The translations under genes were made by a program, and so were the position numbers. A stretch of DNA of 54,545 nucleotides from Methanobrevibacter sp. (GTDB lineage: Archaea > Methanobacteriota > Methanobacteria > Methanobacteriales > Methanobacteriaceae): positions 1-54,545 of the forward strand of contig JALFJX010000026.1 in assembly GCA_022775905.1 (NCBI GenBank). Reading direction: 5' to 3'. The notes under the pieces are model-generated. The model searched no databases, was not told the DNA's origin, and saw only the letters and a list, made by a program, of their open reading frames with translations. Of this stretch, positions 1 to 9,261 are shown in pieces (position 1 is the first letter of the stretch; each line of letters begins with the position of its first letter).

Positions 1-268
1 AGCAGAAGCAAACCCAATCAGATTTGACGGACCACCTAGAGTAGTTGGTTTAGGTTTCCAAGTAGCTAACGGTCAATTAATCGGTCCTGTAGACTTATTC
101 GATGACCCTGCATTCGACCCTGCTCGTGAACAAGCAGCAAACATTGCAAGCTACCTCAGAAGACACGGTCCTTTCGAACCTCACAGATTACCTGCTGAGG
201 AAATGGAATACACTTCATTACCTGGTGTAATGGAAAAATTAGAATCCAGATTCGAAGATATGGATTAA
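1..268 (+). CDS. fbp: Fructose-1,6-bisphosphate aldolase/phosphatase, C-terminal part (partial)
   Basis: The window opens inside a reading frame whose first complete codon begins at position 2 and which ends with TAA at 266-268. The 88 visible residues include the stretches RFDGPPRVVGLGFQ and GPVDLFDDPAFDPAR, typical of the C-terminus of the archaeal bifunctional FBP aldolase/phosphatase (class V FBPase). That enzyme makes fructose 6-phosphate from triose phosphates in gluconeogenesis. The N-terminal catalytic part lies outside the window, so completeness cannot be judged. A hairpin with a T-run follows directly. Confidence 0.9.
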   Translation, partial: AEANPIRFDGPPRVVGLGFQVANGQLIGPVDLFDDPAFDPAREQAANIASYLRRHGPFEPHRLPAEEMEYTSLPGVMEKLESRFEDMD

Positions 269-273
269 ATTTA

Positions 274-300
274 AAGAGATTTTAAATCTCTTCTTTTTTA
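274..300 (+). terminator. Hairpin terminator after fbp
   Basis: A perfect 9-bp inverted repeat (AAGAGATTT at 274-282 and AAATCTCTT at 284-292) is followed by a T-rich stretch. It lies 5 bases after the fbp stop and before the convergent DUF3781 gene, so it may end transcription from both sides. Confidence 0.7.
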
Positions 301-315
301 CTTTTTTTTAAAAAA

Positions 316-555
316 TTAGTTTTTATGAGCAGTTATTATTGTGAAACTGCTTGAATTAATAGTTATTTTACAATCATCAACTATTACATAATAGTTTTTT
401 CCTTGTTTTTCAACAATTGACTCTTCTTTTTTTAGTTTTGAAATACAATAATTAACAGGTTCATCTGTTATTCCTAAGTTTTTCTGTATTCTTCCAATAC
501 CCATTTCTGTTGTATGAATTTTATCAATATTTTTCAATAGTTCTGATTTATGCAT
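316..555 (-). CDS. DUF3781 family protein
   Basis: A 79-residue soluble protein. The pattern MHKSELLKNIDKIHTTEMG, then GKNYYV, then SSFTIITAHK at the end matches the small DUF3781 family, whose function is unknown. I chose the ATG at 555 over the upstream one at 591. A GGTG ribosome site lies 5 bases before it, and the family begins at this MHKSELL motif. The gene is divergent from the ABC permease and converges on fbp. A TATA-like element at about 600-613 could serve both divergent genes. Confidence 0.7.
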   Translation of the reverse strand: MHKSELLKNIDKIHTTEMGIGRIQKNLGITDEPVNYCISKLKKEESIVEKQGKNYYVIVDDCKITINSSSFTIITAHKN

Positions 556-599
556 TTTAACACCTGATTTTTGCATCTTGGTTGATGGCATGAATAGTT

Positions 600-613
600 A
601 TTTATATATTCTT
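600..613. promoter_or_regulatory. TATA-like element between DUF3781 gene and ABC permease
   Basis: The sequence TTATTTATATATTC lies about 25 bases upstream of the ATG at 629, which would give an almost leaderless mRNA for the permease; no ribosome site precedes that ATG. Read on the other strand (GAATATATAAATAA), it could also start the DUF3781 transcript with a leader of roughly 25 bases. This is inferred from spacing only. Confidence 0.4.
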
Positions 614-628
614 GTTCTATTTATTATT

Positions 629-1738
629 ATGTCATTTTTAAAATTTATTCTTAAAAATCCATTTAGGAGGAAAAATAGTGCAATCTTAGCTATTGTGGGA
701 ATTGCAATAGGTATTATTGTCATAGTTTCTCTTGGAGGAATTACAGATGGTCTGGTCAATACGTTTGAAGATACCATCCATGCAGGAGGTGCTGATTTTT
801 CAATTTCAGGAAAGGAAACTGGAGATTCTGCATATGGAACAAACACAATAGATTCTGGCTGGACAGAAAAGATAGCTAATGTGTCTGGTGTGGATGAAGC
901 TTATCCGATTTATGTTGTTTTGACTTCTGTTGGTGATGACTCTATGAATACTCTGATTGGTATTGATGCTGAAGGCAGTGAACTTGCAGACATATCAATG
1001 AAAGAAGGTAGGCTTTTTGAAAATAATGCTTCTGAAGTTATTTTAGGTGAAATCTACGCAGATGATAATGATTATTCTGTAGGAGATAACATCAAAATTA
1101 AAGATGAAACATTTGATGTAGTTGGTATTTATGAAACTGGTGATCAAAACATGGCTGGTGGAGTATTTACATCAATTTCCAAAGTAGGAGAAATAATGGA
1201 TGATGAAGACTCAATTTCCAATATTTATGTTAAAGTAGAAAAAGGTGCAGATGCCCAAACAGTTGCTGATAGAATTGATGATAAATATGGAGATAATATT
1301 ACTACAGTAACATCAGTTATGGAAATGACTCAAATGGCTAACATGTTAAATATGCTTCAGGCATCAACTTGGGCAATTTCACTTCTGGCAATTGTTGTTG
1401 GTGGCCTTGGTATCATTAACACAATGCTGATGTCAGTATTTGAGAGAACTCGTGAAATTGGTGTGTTGAAGGCAGTGGGTTGGTCAAATAAGAAGATTCT
1501 TACAATGATTGTCGGTGAATCATTGGTAATTACTATTGTATCTGCAATTATCGGCTCTTTGATAGGATTTGTAGCATGCACATTGTTAGGTCCTCAAATA
1601 GGAATAAGTCCATTATTTACACCAAAGATATTCATACAGGCATTTGCAATTGCAATAATTGTTGGAATAATCGGTGGAGTATATCCTGCAATTAAGGCAG
1701 TGCAGCTTCCACCAACTGAGGCATTGAGGTATGAGTGA
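629..1738 (+). CDS. ABC transporter permease, MacB/FtsX type
   Basis: A 369-residue membrane protein with the MacB/FtsX layout. One N-terminal membrane helix (about residues 18-40) is followed by an extracytoplasmic domain of about 200 residues. Three C-terminal helices begin at about residue 255, with the FtsX-type loop ERTREIGVLKAVGWSNKKI between the first two. The C-terminal PPTEALRYE is typical. The in-frame ATG at 578 would add a poor hydrophobic leader; MSFLKFILKNPFRR at 629 fits family starts and the upstream TATA box. The ATPase gene follows after 9 bases. Family role: export or mechanotransmission; the substrate is unknown. Confidence 0.85.
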   Translation: MSFLKFILKNPFRRKNSAILAIVGIAIGIIVIVSLGGITDGLVNTFEDTIHAGGADFSISGKETGDSAYGTNTIDSGWTEKIANVSGVDEAYPIYVVLTSVGDDSMNTLIGIDAEGSELADISMKEGRLFENNASEVILGEIYADDNDYSVGDNIKIKDETFDVVGIYETGDQNMAGGVFTSISKVGEIMDDEDSISNIYVKVEKGADAQTVADRIDDKYGDNITTVTSVMEMTQMANMLNMLQASTWAISLLAIVVGGLGIINTMLMSVFERTREIGVLKAVGWSNKKILTMIVGESLVITIVSAIIGSLIGFVACTLLGPQIGISPLFTPKIFIQAFAIAIIVGIIGGVYPAIKAVQLPPTEALRYE

Positions 1739-1747
1739 GGTGACAAG

Positions 1748-2446
1748 ATGAATGCTGTGGAAATAAAAGATTTGTATAAAAGCTATGAAAATGGAAAAAT
1801 CAAAGCATTGAATGGGGTTGACCTCACAATTAAACAGGGTGAATTCGTATCAATTATAGGTCCATCAGGTTCTGGTAAGTCAACATTGTTAAATATGCTT
1901 GGAGCATTGGATGTGCCCGATTCAGGAAGTATTTATGTTGCTGGTGAGGACTTAAAAAGTTCTAAAAATCTAAACAAGTTCAGGGCAGAAAAAATTGGAT
2001 TCATATTCCAGTTGCATAATTTGATTCCAAACATTTCTGTTGTTGAAAACATTGAAATTCCAATGTATACTCAAAAAATGTCATCAAAAGAAATGAGATC
2101 TCGTGCACTTAAGTTGTTGGATGATGTTGGCCTTGGAGATAAGGCAAAGATTTTGCCGAACAAATTGTCTGGTGGTGAACGTCAAAGAGTAGCTATTGCT
2201 CGTGCACTAGCAAACAACCCCTCAATAATATTGGCAGATGAACCAACAGGATCACTAGATTCTAAAACAAGTAGTAAAATTCTTAAGCAATTAATCAATT
2301 TACACGAAGATAAAAATGTAACATTAATAATTGTAACTCATGATATGGATGTAGCCAAACTAGCTGATAGAGTTATTGAAGTTTTGGATGGTGAAATAAT
2401 CTCAACAGGTGATGATTCTTTAATAAATAGCAAAATTGATGTTTAG
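1748..2446 (+). CDS. ABC transporter ATP-binding protein, LolD/MacB type
   Basis: A 232-residue ATPase with Walker A GPSGSGKST (about residues 39-47), Q-loop FIFQLHNL, signature LSGGERQRV, Walker B IILADEPTGSLDS and the H-loop IIVTHDMD. The close spacing to the permease upstream makes them one exporter unit. The DEPTGSLDS form is typical of the LolD/MacB/FtsE class rather than importers. No periplasmic adaptor gene is adjacent. The stop overlaps the end of the convergent DUF357 gene by 4 bases. Confidence 0.9.
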   Translation: MNAVEIKDLYKSYENGKIKALNGVDLTIKQGEFVSIIGPSGSGKSTLLNMLGALDVPDSGSIYVAGEDLKSSKNLNKFRAEKIGFIFQLHNLIPNISVVENIEIPMYTQKMSSKEMRSRALKLLDDVGLGDKAKILPNKLSGGERQRVAIARALANNPSIILADEPTGSLDSKTSSKILKQLINLHEDKNVTLIIVTHDMDVAKLADRVIEVLDGEIISTGDDSLINSKIDV

Positions 2447-2685
2447 ATGATTCCATGAATCATCCTTAAAGCATCAAGTAAACCGTGACTGTATTCAATA
2501 CAACCGAATGCAGTCCTCATATCTTCTTTTTCGAGATAATATTTGGAATCATTCCAGTAATCAATAGCTCGGTCATAAACTTCTTTTTCTTTTCCTTCAA
2601 AAGTGATGTCAGCTACCTGATTTAAATTTCTCTCTAATTTTGCAATGTCTTTTGCTATCTTTTCAGGACTTTCAAGTTCAGTCAT
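2443..2685 (-). CDS. DUF357 domain protein
   Basis: An 80-residue, mostly helical acidic protein with the archaeal DUF357 pattern: a helical N-terminal half followed by AIDYWNDSKYYLEKEDMRTAFGCIEYSHGLLDAL near the end (fragments seen at about residues 40-72). Function is unknown. Its start overlaps the end of the archaetidylinositol phosphate synthase gene by 8 bases, so the two are translationally coupled. Confidence 0.75.
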   Translation of the reverse strand: MTELESPEKIAKDIAKLERNLNQVADITFEGKEKEVYDRAIDYWNDSKYYLEKEDMRTAFGCIEYSHGLLDALRMIHGII

Positions 2686-3247
2686 TTAATTGCCTCCAAA
2701 CGTGTAATATTCTTTGTCCAACAGTAAAGTAAGATAATATTACTAATATGTAAATGATGTATGTAAAGTAGATATCTCCTGCGAAGTATCCGATTATTGC
2801 CCCGACCATTAATATAATCATACGAACGGCACGTTCTGCAATTCCAATATTGCATTCAGCCCCCTGTGATTCTGCTCTTGCTCTTACATAACTCACACAT
2901 ATTGCGGAATGAATTGCGAGAACTCCAACAAACCAGTCACAGTATCCACCAAATATTATTCCAATGTAGATTATTGCATCTGCAAACCTGTCCATTGTAG
3001 AGTCAAGGAAAGCACCAAATTTGGAAGATCTATTATGATATCTTGCAACAGCACCGTCAACAACATCTAAAAATCCGGAAAGTAAAATTGCCACGGTTCC
3101 TAAAATCAATAATTTATTTGCAAATCCATAAGCTGCAAGAAGAGCAACAAATGGTGAAATTACTGTCACAATATTTGGATTTACATTTAATCTCTTAGCG
3201 ACAGGGTTCAATATTCTTGTTAATAATGGTCTTAAACTTTGAAGCAT
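2678..3247 (-). CDS. CDP-alcohol phosphatidyltransferase, likely archaetidylinositol phosphate synthase
   Basis: A 189-residue integral membrane enzyme. The CDP-alcohol phosphotransferase signature D-G-x2-A-R-x8-G-x3-D-x3-D is complete as DGAVARYHNRSSKFGAFLDSTMD at about residues 64-86; the aspartates bind metal and the CDP-lipid. Several hydrophobic helices flank it. In Methanobacteriales this family makes archaetidylinositol phosphate from CDP-archaeol and inositol phosphate. The head-group assignment is from family knowledge and not provable from the motif. It is the first gene of a two-gene unit with the DUF357 gene. Confidence 0.8.
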   Translation of the reverse strand: MLQSLRPLLTRILNPVAKRLNVNPNIVTVISPFVALLAAYGFANKLLILGTVAILLSGFLDVVDGAVARYHNRSSKFGAFLDSTMDRFADAIIYIGIIFGGYCDWFVGVLAIHSAICVSYVRARAESQGAECNIGIAERAVRMIILMVGAIIGYFAGDIYFTYIIYILVILSYFTVGQRILHVWRQLND

Positions 3248-3294
3248 AATTTATATATAAAGATTTTATCTAATATAATTGTTAGGTAGTTTAA

Positions 3295-3876
3295 ATGAAA
3301 ATTTTAAAAACAAGTATTGACTGTATTGATGAAAAAATAATTAATGAAGCTATTAATGTATTGGCTGATGGTGGGGTGGTATTATATCCTACAGATACTG
3401 TTTATGGTTTGGGAGCTAATATTTTTGATAAAAAAGCAGTTAGAAGAGTTTATGACATTAAACAGAGAAGTTTTCTAAAGCCTTTTTCAATACTTGTTAA
3501 AGACATTGAAGCTATTGATTTGGTTGCAAAGGTCTCATTAAATCAAAAAAAACTTTTTTATAAATACTTGCCGGGACCATATACATTTATTTTAGGCAAA
3601 CGCAGCATAGTTCCACGTTCAGTTACAAGTGGATTGAATAATGTTGGTGTTAGGGTTCCTGATTGTGGAATCGCATGTAATTTAGCAAGAATTTTCCCAA
3701 TTACCACAACCAGTGCAAATCTTTCTGATGATGAAATGTTATCAAATCCTAAAGAGATATTGGAACAGTTGGATTGTGATGTTGATTTGGTGATTGATGT
3801 TGGAGATTTGGATTCAAATGACCCGTCATCTATTGTTGATTTATCCGGATTCAAGCCAAGAATCATCAGAAAATAA
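3295..3876 (+). CDS. Threonylcarbamoyl-AMP synthase, Sua5/YrdC/YwlC family
   Basis: A 193-residue single YrdC-domain protein. Visible motifs are YPTDTVYGLGAN near residue 32, the basic KQRSFLKPFSILV segment that binds ATP and bicarbonate-derived groups, and TTTSANLS near residue 142. It makes threonylcarbamoyl-AMP from threonine, bicarbonate and ATP, the first step of the universal t6A37 tRNA modification. It lacks the C-terminal Sua5 domain, so it is the short YrdC/TsaC form. It stands alone, divergent from the lipid gene and ahead of radB. Confidence 0.88.
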   Translation: MKILKTSIDCIDEKIINEAINVLADGGVVLYPTDTVYGLGANIFDKKAVRRVYDIKQRSFLKPFSILVKDIEAIDLVAKVSLNQKKLFYKYLPGPYTFILGKRSIVPRSVTSGLNNVGVRVPDCGIACNLARIFPITTTSANLSDDEMLSNPKEILEQLDCDVDLVIDVGDLDSNDPSSIVDLSGFKPRIIRK

Positions 3877-3926
3877 AAATAAATTTATTCTTAAATTATA
3901 TATTTTATAAAATACAACATTGTATT

Positions 3927-4631
3927 ATGAAAGTATTAGCTAATTTTGAAGATAATCACAAAATTCCATCAAATTCTGCTCTTGATGTAATGTTAAGTGG
4001 TGGATTTGAAAAAGGAACAATTACTCAGATATTTGGACCACCTAGCTCAGGTAAAAGTAATATAAGTTTATCTGTAGCAGTTAATGTTGCCAAATCTCAT
4101 AAAAAAGTGATTTATATTGATACTGAAGGGGGAATCTCAATTGATAGGATCAAACAAATTTCAGGTGATGACTTTTCAAATGTTGCTAATAATATAATTG
4201 TTTTTGAACCGACAAGCTTTTTGGAACAGAATGATACTGTCAAGTCAATTGAAGTATGGCTTAGAAAAAACCATCGGGATGTCGATTTAATTGTTTTGGA
4301 CTCTGCTGTTGCATTATATAGGGTAGATGATATGAAATCATCAAGATTAAATAAGGAATTAGGTAAGCAGATGGGTCTTTTATCCAAAATCGCCAGACAA
4401 TATGATGTTGCAGTAATTTTGACAAATCAGATTTATAGTTCCTTTGATGATGAAGGAAACAATGATGTTAAAGCAGTTGGTGGAACTATTCTACAGTATT
4501 GGAGTAAAGTAATAATTCAACTTGAACGTGGTGATGAAATCAATCAAAGAATTGCCACATTAAAACGTCATAGAAGCATTCCTGAAGGAAAACAAGCAAT
4601 TTTTTCAATTACTTCAAGAGGGATTATTTAG
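3927..4631 (+). CDS. radB: DNA repair and recombination protein RadB
   Basis: A 234-residue RecA-fold ATPase without the N-terminal helix-hairpin-helix domain of RadA, the size typical of euryarchaeal RadB. Walker A is GPPSSGKSN (about residues 37-45) and Walker B is LIVLDSA near residue 119. It continues with the RecA-like segments LTNQIYSS and AVGGTILQYWSKVIIQL. RadB is thought to help RadA in recombination. A TATA-like stretch (about 3893-3906) sits close to the ATG and no ribosome site is visible, so the mRNA may be leaderless. Confidence 0.9.
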   Translation: MKVLANFEDNHKIPSNSALDVMLSGGFEKGTITQIFGPPSSGKSNISLSVAVNVAKSHKKVIYIDTEGGISIDRIKQISGDDFSNVANNIIVFEPTSFLEQNDTVKSIEVWLRKNHRDVDLIVLDSAVALYRVDDMKSSRLNKELGKQMGLLSKIARQYDVAVILTNQIYSSFDDEGNNDVKAVGGTILQYWSKVIIQLERGDEINQRIATLKRHRSIPEGKQAIFSITSRGII

Positions 4632-4688
4632 GTACTTTTATTAATAATTAATAATATATATTTATTTTGGAATTGTTGAGTGGTATTT

Positions 4689-5858
4689 ATGAGGACTAAT
4701 TTTGATATTAAAAACCCAAAGAAAAAGTTTAAAAAAACTGAAAGGGTGCCTCCAAAAGGTTATGATAACGCAAATGACTTTTTTGAAGATATGTATATGG
4801 ACGAAGATATGATTTGGATGGGTCAAAACACCAACCATTTACATGATGATACAATAGCTAATGCTATGATTGATGCTATTCGTATGAAAACCTATTGCAG
4901 ATATCCTGCCCCAGAAGGATTTTCAGAACTCAAAAAATTAGTTTTAGAAGACTTAGGTTTTGAAGGTAAAGAAGTTTTATTAACATCTGGTGCAACTGAA
5001 TCATTATACTTATGTATGCAAGCGTTACTCGCACCTGAAGATAATGTGGTTTTATCAGATCCGGGATACTTTATTATTGGGGACTTTGCAAACAGATTTG
5101 CAAATGAAGTAAGATATGTCCCTATTTATGATGAAAAATACAATTATAAATTAACTCCTGATCTCTTAAGAGAAAATATGGATGAAAATACTCGTATGGT
5201 TATTTTAATCGATCCATTAAATCCTTTAGGTTCCTCATACACTGAAGATGAATTAAAAGAATTTGCAGAAATCGCAAAGGAAAATGATATTTACCTTTTA
5301 CATGATGTTACTTACAAAGACTTTGCAAGAGAACATTTCTTAGTTGAAAATTATGCTCCTGGCCAAACCTTGACCATTTACAGTTTCTCAAAAATATTTG
5401 GAATGGCTGGTTTAAGAATTGGCGGAGTTATTTCTTCAAAACCAATAATTGATGCTATTAAAAATGCTGTTGTAAACGATTTAGGTGTAAACATTATTTC
5501 TCAATATGGTGCTATTGCAGGTCTCAAATCAAAAGATGCTTGGTTTGAAGACATGAGACAAACCTGTTTTGAGAATCAAAGATTAATCAAAGAAATGGTT
5601 GATACAGTTGATGGTATTTTCTTACCAGTATATCCGTCTGATGCAAACATGATGGTTATTGATGTTTACGAAACTGGAATCAATCCAAAAGATTTATCAA
5701 ATTATCTAATTAAAAAAGGACTTTTCACAAGAGAAGGAGAATACACTTCTGATGAATATGGTGACAGATACTTACGTATAAGTTTCTCCATTCCAACAGA
5801 AGAAATTGAAGTATTCTGTGAAGAGTTCCCTAAAGCTATTGAAACTTTAAGAAAATGA
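4689..5858 (+). CDS. Pyridoxal phosphate-dependent aminotransferase, class I/II
   Basis: A 389-residue fold-type I aminotransferase. The PLP lysine lies in SFSKIFGMAGLRIGG (about residues 235-249). The substrate loop DPLNPLGSSY replaces the usual PxNPTG, and YRISFS-type C-terminal residues appear as YLRISFSIP with the carboxylate-binding arginine. It resembles histidinol-phosphate and aspartate aminotransferases, but I cannot fix the substrate. I chose ATG 4689 over the upstream in-frame start because a GTGG site precedes it. Its last codon overlaps the next gene (ATGA), so it is co-translated with the Fe-S protein. Confidence 0.82.
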   Translation: MRTNFDIKNPKKKFKKTERVPPKGYDNANDFFEDMYMDEDMIWMGQNTNHLHDDTIANAMIDAIRMKTYCRYPAPEGFSELKKLVLEDLGFEGKEVLLTSGATESLYLCMQALLAPEDNVVLSDPGYFIIGDFANRFANEVRYVPIYDEKYNYKLTPDLLRENMDENTRMVILIDPLNPLGSSYTEDELKEFAEIAKENDIYLLHDVTYKDFAREHFLVENYAPGQTLTIYSFSKIFGMAGLRIGGVISSKPIIDAIKNAVVNDLGVNIISQYGAIAGLKSKDAWFEDMRQTCFENQRLIKEMVDTVDGIFLPVYPSDANMMVIDVYETGINPKDLSNYLIKKGLFTREGEYTSDEYGDRYLRISFSIPTEEIEVFCEEFPKAIETLRK

Positions 5859-6589
5859 TTAATGTAGATTTTATGGGGTTTAAATATCATAAACCTCTTC
5901 CTAATTTTTATAAAACTGATAATCCAACTAATCCTAAAAGAGAAATATCAGATGAACTGCTTTTTGAATTAAATGAACTGGCTAAAAAATATAATTTTAC
6001 TGGAATTAGCTATTCTAAATTGTCTGATAATTTTAAAAAGGATTTGAATATAAATTTTGATAATGTAATTATTTTTAAATTTCTCATTGGGGAAGAATTA
6101 ATAAATATGGAACCTTCTCAAAAGAAAGGAAAATTGATGGATAAGGAATTCCAGAACTATGGAGTTCATGTTTATGAGTTTGCAGATTTTTTAAGGGAAA
6201 ATGGATTTCAAGCAGATTTGTTGCATCCTTTAGATGACAACTTAAGTTTAAGGGCAATAGCTATGCAGTCAAGAGATTGTATAATTACTAGAAGCAACAT
6301 ATGTTTATTTAAAGATGGGTTGAACAACAGTTTTTTCATGGTTCATACTTCAATCGATAATCTTCCTGTCAAGGATGAAAATGATATGTTGTGGGTTAAA
6401 GAATTCTGTTCAACCTGTGGTGTTTGCATCGAACGATGTCCTAATGATGCATTTGATGATAATGAAAAAATTTTAAGGAAAGTTTGCACTGCCCATAGGG
6501 AAGGCTGTAATGAATGTATTCTAAAATGTCCTTTCTTTAAAAGAGGTTATGATAAAGTTAAAAGAAGATATGATCGGATGAATAAGTAG
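5855..6589 (+). CDS. 4Fe-4S protein resembling the ferredoxin part of QueG-like reductases
   Basis: A 244-residue protein. The C-terminal quarter carries two cluster motifs: CSTCGVCIERCP (about residues 182-193), and CTAHREGCNECILKCPF further on, with an irregular spacing like that in epoxyqueuosine reductase and reductive dehalogenases. The N-terminal 170 residues have no cysteine clusters and include a QAIAMQSRD-like segment (SLRAIAMQSRDCIITRSN). It overlaps the aminotransferase by 4 bases, and a DGC-type zinc protein gene follows 8 bases later. The reaction is unknown; archaea use archaeosine rather than queuosine, so a QueG role is unlikely. Confidence 0.7.
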   Translation: MINVDFMGFKYHKPLPNFYKTDNPTNPKREISDELLFELNELAKKYNFTGISYSKLSDNFKKDLNINFDNVIIFKFLIGEELINMEPSQKKGKLMDKEFQNYGVHVYEFADFLRENGFQADLLHPLDDNLSLRAIAMQSRDCIITRSNICLFKDGLNNSFFMVHTSIDNLPVKDENDMLWVKEFCSTCGVCIERCPNDAFDDNEKILRKVCTAHREGCNECILKCPFFKRGYDKVKRRYDRMNK

Positions 6590-6597
6590 GTGTAAAA

Positions 6598-6975
6598 ATG
6601 AGTGATAAAATAGCTTTAGTTTCATGTAGTGGTTTAAGTCCATTAGGATTAGTTGTAAGAGCTGCAAGTGTTGAGCTTGCTTTAGAAAATGATAATATTG
6701 TTGCAGCATGCATTACTGAATATTCTGCTCAACCAAACAATTGTTCTCCAATTTTGGATGATGCAAAAATTGTTACAATAACTGGTTGTGCTGATGACTG
6801 TGCTTCTGTTATATTGAAAGAAAAAGAAGTGGATTCAGTTAAAAATATTTCAGCAGATTCTGTTGTAAAAGCTTATGATTTAAATCCATTGGATGCGGTT
6901 CGTTTAGATGAAGATGGTGAAAAAGCAGTTATTGTTTTGAAAAAATACATCTTAAAAGAACTTGAAAACATCTAA
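6598..6975 (+). CDS. Putative zinc-binding protein, DGC-domain type
   Basis: A 125-residue protein with the layout of the DGC (putative zinc-binding) family: a cysteine in LVSCSGLSPLGLVVRAASVELA near the N-terminus, a central ITEYSAQPNNCSP and the double cysteine motif GCADDCAS. A GGTG site precedes the ATG. It is the third gene of a tight cluster with the aminotransferase and Fe-S protein, so it probably serves the same unknown pathway. Family function is not established. Confidence 0.65.
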   Translation: MSDKIALVSCSGLSPLGLVVRAASVELALENDNIVAACITEYSAQPNNCSPILDDAKIVTITGCADDCASVILKEKEVDSVKNISADSVVKAYDLNPLDAVRLDEDGEKAVIVLKKYILKELENI

Positions 6976-7010
6976 AAATTTTTAAAAAAATAAATAAAAA
7001 AAGAGAATAT

Positions 7011-8789
7011 TTAATCAGATAAGTAATAATATTCTCCTTTCTCTTTTTGTTCACGATCTTTATAACTGTCAAGTTTGTTTACTCTTGGTCTTTTTGTTTC
7101 TTTATCTCTTCTGAATGTAATGTTGAGATTTCCTAAGAATTCGTTCATTGCATTTCTAAGGTCTGTTGGTTTTGATGCATGACCGTTTAAACCAGGAGTT
7201 CCGTTGAATACCATTGCCCTATCTGAAATGTAATCGATAAATACGATATCGTGGTCAACAATAAGTGAAGCAGCATTTCTACTTTCAACCATCTTACGGA
7301 TAACTCTTGCAGCAATCAATCTTTGTTCTACATCTAAGAATGCTGTAGGTTCGTCGAAAAGATAGATTTCAGCATCTTTTGATAATGTTGCAGCAATAGC
7401 TAATCTTTGAAGTTCTCCACCACTCAATCCTTTAACTGGTTTATCTAACATTTCATCCAATGTTAATGGTTTCATGATTTCACTTTCAAAGATTTTACTA
7501 CCAAAACTAGGAGCATTCATATATAAGAAGTCACTTACAGTTCCTTCAAAGTTGGAAACTATGTATTGTGGTTTGTATGCAATTTTAACTTCTTCATCAA
7601 CTTCTCCGTTGGTTGGTTCTTCAACTCCTGCGAGTATTTTAGCAAAAGTGGTTTTACCAATACCGTTTGAACCGAATGCAGTTACGATTTCATCATAGAA
7701 TATTTCACCAGCATCTGCAGATAATTTAAATCCGTCATAATCTTTGTTTAAATCGGAATAGCTTGCAAGTGCATCTCCTTCATCTTCAGGAGTTGGTGGT
7801 CTTATAGTAAATTCAATAGGGTTTCTTCTGATTCTTACATTTTCTTCAGCTAAGAAACCATTGATGTAAGCATTAATTCCTAAACGAACACCTTTTCTTC
7901 CAGATACGACTCCATATCCTCCAGGTTGGCCATATAAAATATGGATGTTGTCGGATAATGCATCTAATGTAGCAAGGTCGTGCTCAATAACAAGAACGCT
8001 TTTTCCTTCTTCTGCAAGTGAACGGATTACTTTTACAGCATTTAATCTTTGAGATACGTCAAGCCAGGAAGTAGGTTCGTCGAAGTAATAGAAATCTCCT
8101 TCTCTTAAAACAGTTGCAGCTATTGCAACTCTTTGAAGTTCCCCACCACTTAGGTTTTCCATTTTTCTGTCCAATACATTTTCAAGCTGTAATTCTTCGG
8201 TAACATACTCGAGTTTGTCTCTTTCATTTACTTGAGTGAGCAAGTCTCTTACTTTTCCTTTTACAACTTTTGGAAGCTGGTCGACCATTTGTGGTTTGAG
8301 GATTGTTTTGATGTTTCCTTCAGATAAATCCTTGAAGTATTTTTGAAGGGATGATCCTTTGTAGAATTCAATTACATCGTCCCAGTTTTCAGGTTTGTTT
8401 TCATAATCTCCGAAGTTAGGAATTAAGTTTCCTGATAAAATATTCATGATTGTGGATTTACCAATACCGTTTTGCCCAAGAAGACCTAAAACTGTTCCTT
8501 CTTCAAGGGTTGGAATTCCAAACAATTCGAATTGGTTTTGACCAAATCTGTGAATTGGTTCTCCTGCAGCTTCTGGTAAGTTGATAATTGTAATAGCATC
8601 GAAAGGACATCTATTTGTACAAATACCGCATCCTTCACATAATTCTTCAGATATCAACGGTTTTTTGGTATCTTCGTCAATTATGATGGTGTCTTCATCC
8701 ATTCTAACACCTGGACAGTAATTGATACAAAGATAATCACATTTTTTTGGTTGACATCTATCTTTGTCTAAAATTGAAATACGAGTCAT
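7011..8789 (-). CDS. Ribosome recycling ATPase ABCE1 (RLI)
   Basis: A 592-residue twin-ATPase. The N-terminus has two 4Fe-4S motifs ([15 protein letters not shown] and [12 protein letters not shown]). These are followed by NBD1 (Walker [10 protein letters not shown], signature [12 protein letters not shown], Walker [12 protein letters not shown]) and NBD2 ([33 protein letters not shown]). This order is diagnostic for ABCE1, which splits ribosomes after termination. I chose the ATG at 8789 ([12 protein letters not shown]) because it matches family starts; the in-frame start at 8798 has no better support. It is a single-gene unit convergent with the DGC gene. Confidence 0.97.
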   Translation of the reverse strand: MTRISILDKDRCQPKKCDYLCINYCPGVRMDEDTIIIDEDTKKPLISEELCEGCGICTNRCPFDAITIINLPEAAGEPIHRFGQNQFELFGIPTLEEGTVLGLLGQNGIGKSTIMNILSGNLIPNFGDYENKPENWDDVIEFYKGSSLQKYFKDLSEGNIKTILKPQMVDQLPKVVKGKVRDLLTQVNERDKLEYVTEELQLENVLDRKMENLSGGELQRVAIAATVLREGDFYYFDEPTSWLDVSQRLNAVKVIRSLAEEGKSVLVIEHDLATLDALSDNIHILYGQPGGYGVVSGRKGVRLGINAYINGFLAEENVRIRRNPIEFTIRPPTPEDEGDALASYSDLNKDYDGFKLSADAGEIFYDEIVTAFGSNGIGKTTFAKILAGVEEPTNGEVDEEVKIAYKPQYIVSNFEGTVSDFLYMNAPSFGSKIFESEIMKPLTLDEMLDKPVKGLSGGELQRLAIAATLSKDAEIYLFDEPTAFLDVEQRLIAARVIRKMVESRNAASLIVDHDIVFIDYISDRAMVFNGTPGLNGHASKPTDLRNAMNEFLGNLNITFRRDKETKRPRVNKLDSYKDREQKEKGEYYYLSD

Positions 8790-8903
8790 TATAATCACAT
8801 AATAAATATAATCATTAATAGTTTTGTATATTATTATAATTAAATTTTACAATAAATAGGTTAATTTTTTAATATACAAATTAAATATTTAATATTGATA
8901 TTT

Positions 8904-9242
8904 ATGAAACAAGTGATGATTGTAAGAACTGATTTAAAAATGGGTAAAGGAAAAATAGCTGCTCAATGTTGTCATGGGTCTATTGGTTCATATAAAAAAG
9001 CTTCTCCTGAAAAGATTAGAAAATGGGAGAGTGAAGCTTATGCTAAGGTTGTTTTAAAGGTTAAAACTTTGGATGAAATAACTGAGCTTAAAAAATTGGC
9101 GGATATCAATAAAATTCCTAATTATTTGGTTGTTGATGCTGGAAGAACTCAGATACCTTCGTCAAGTGTTACAGTTTTAGCGCTTGGTCCTGATGAAGAT
9201 GAAAAGATTGATAAGATAACTGGTGATTTGAAACTATTATAG
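8904..9242 (+). CDS. pth2: Peptidyl-tRNA hydrolase, Pth2 type
   Basis: A 112-residue protein with the complete Pth2 pattern: KQVMIVRTDLKMGKGKIAAQCCHG at the start, then KVVLKV, then IPNYLVVDAGRTQIPSSSVTVLALGP. It frees tRNA from peptidyl-tRNAs dropped by ribosomes. I chose the ATG at 8904 over a TTG at 8895. An AT-rich TATA-like stretch lies about 20-25 bases upstream and there is no ribosome site, so a leaderless mRNA is likely. The mfnE-like gene follows after 19 bases. Confidence 0.95.
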   Translation: MKQVMIVRTDLKMGKGKIAAQCCHGSIGSYKKASPEKIRKWESEAYAKVVLKVKTLDEITELKKLADINKIPNYLVVDAGRTQIPSSSVTVLALGPDEDEKIDKITGDLKLL

Positions 9243-9261
9243 TTTTTAGAAGGTTGTAATC

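Noticed and set aside
5855-6589. Naming the Fe-S protein as epoxyqueuosine reductase QueG
   Set aside because: Only the C-terminal cluster region resembles QueG, and archaea are expected to make archaeosine rather than queuosine.
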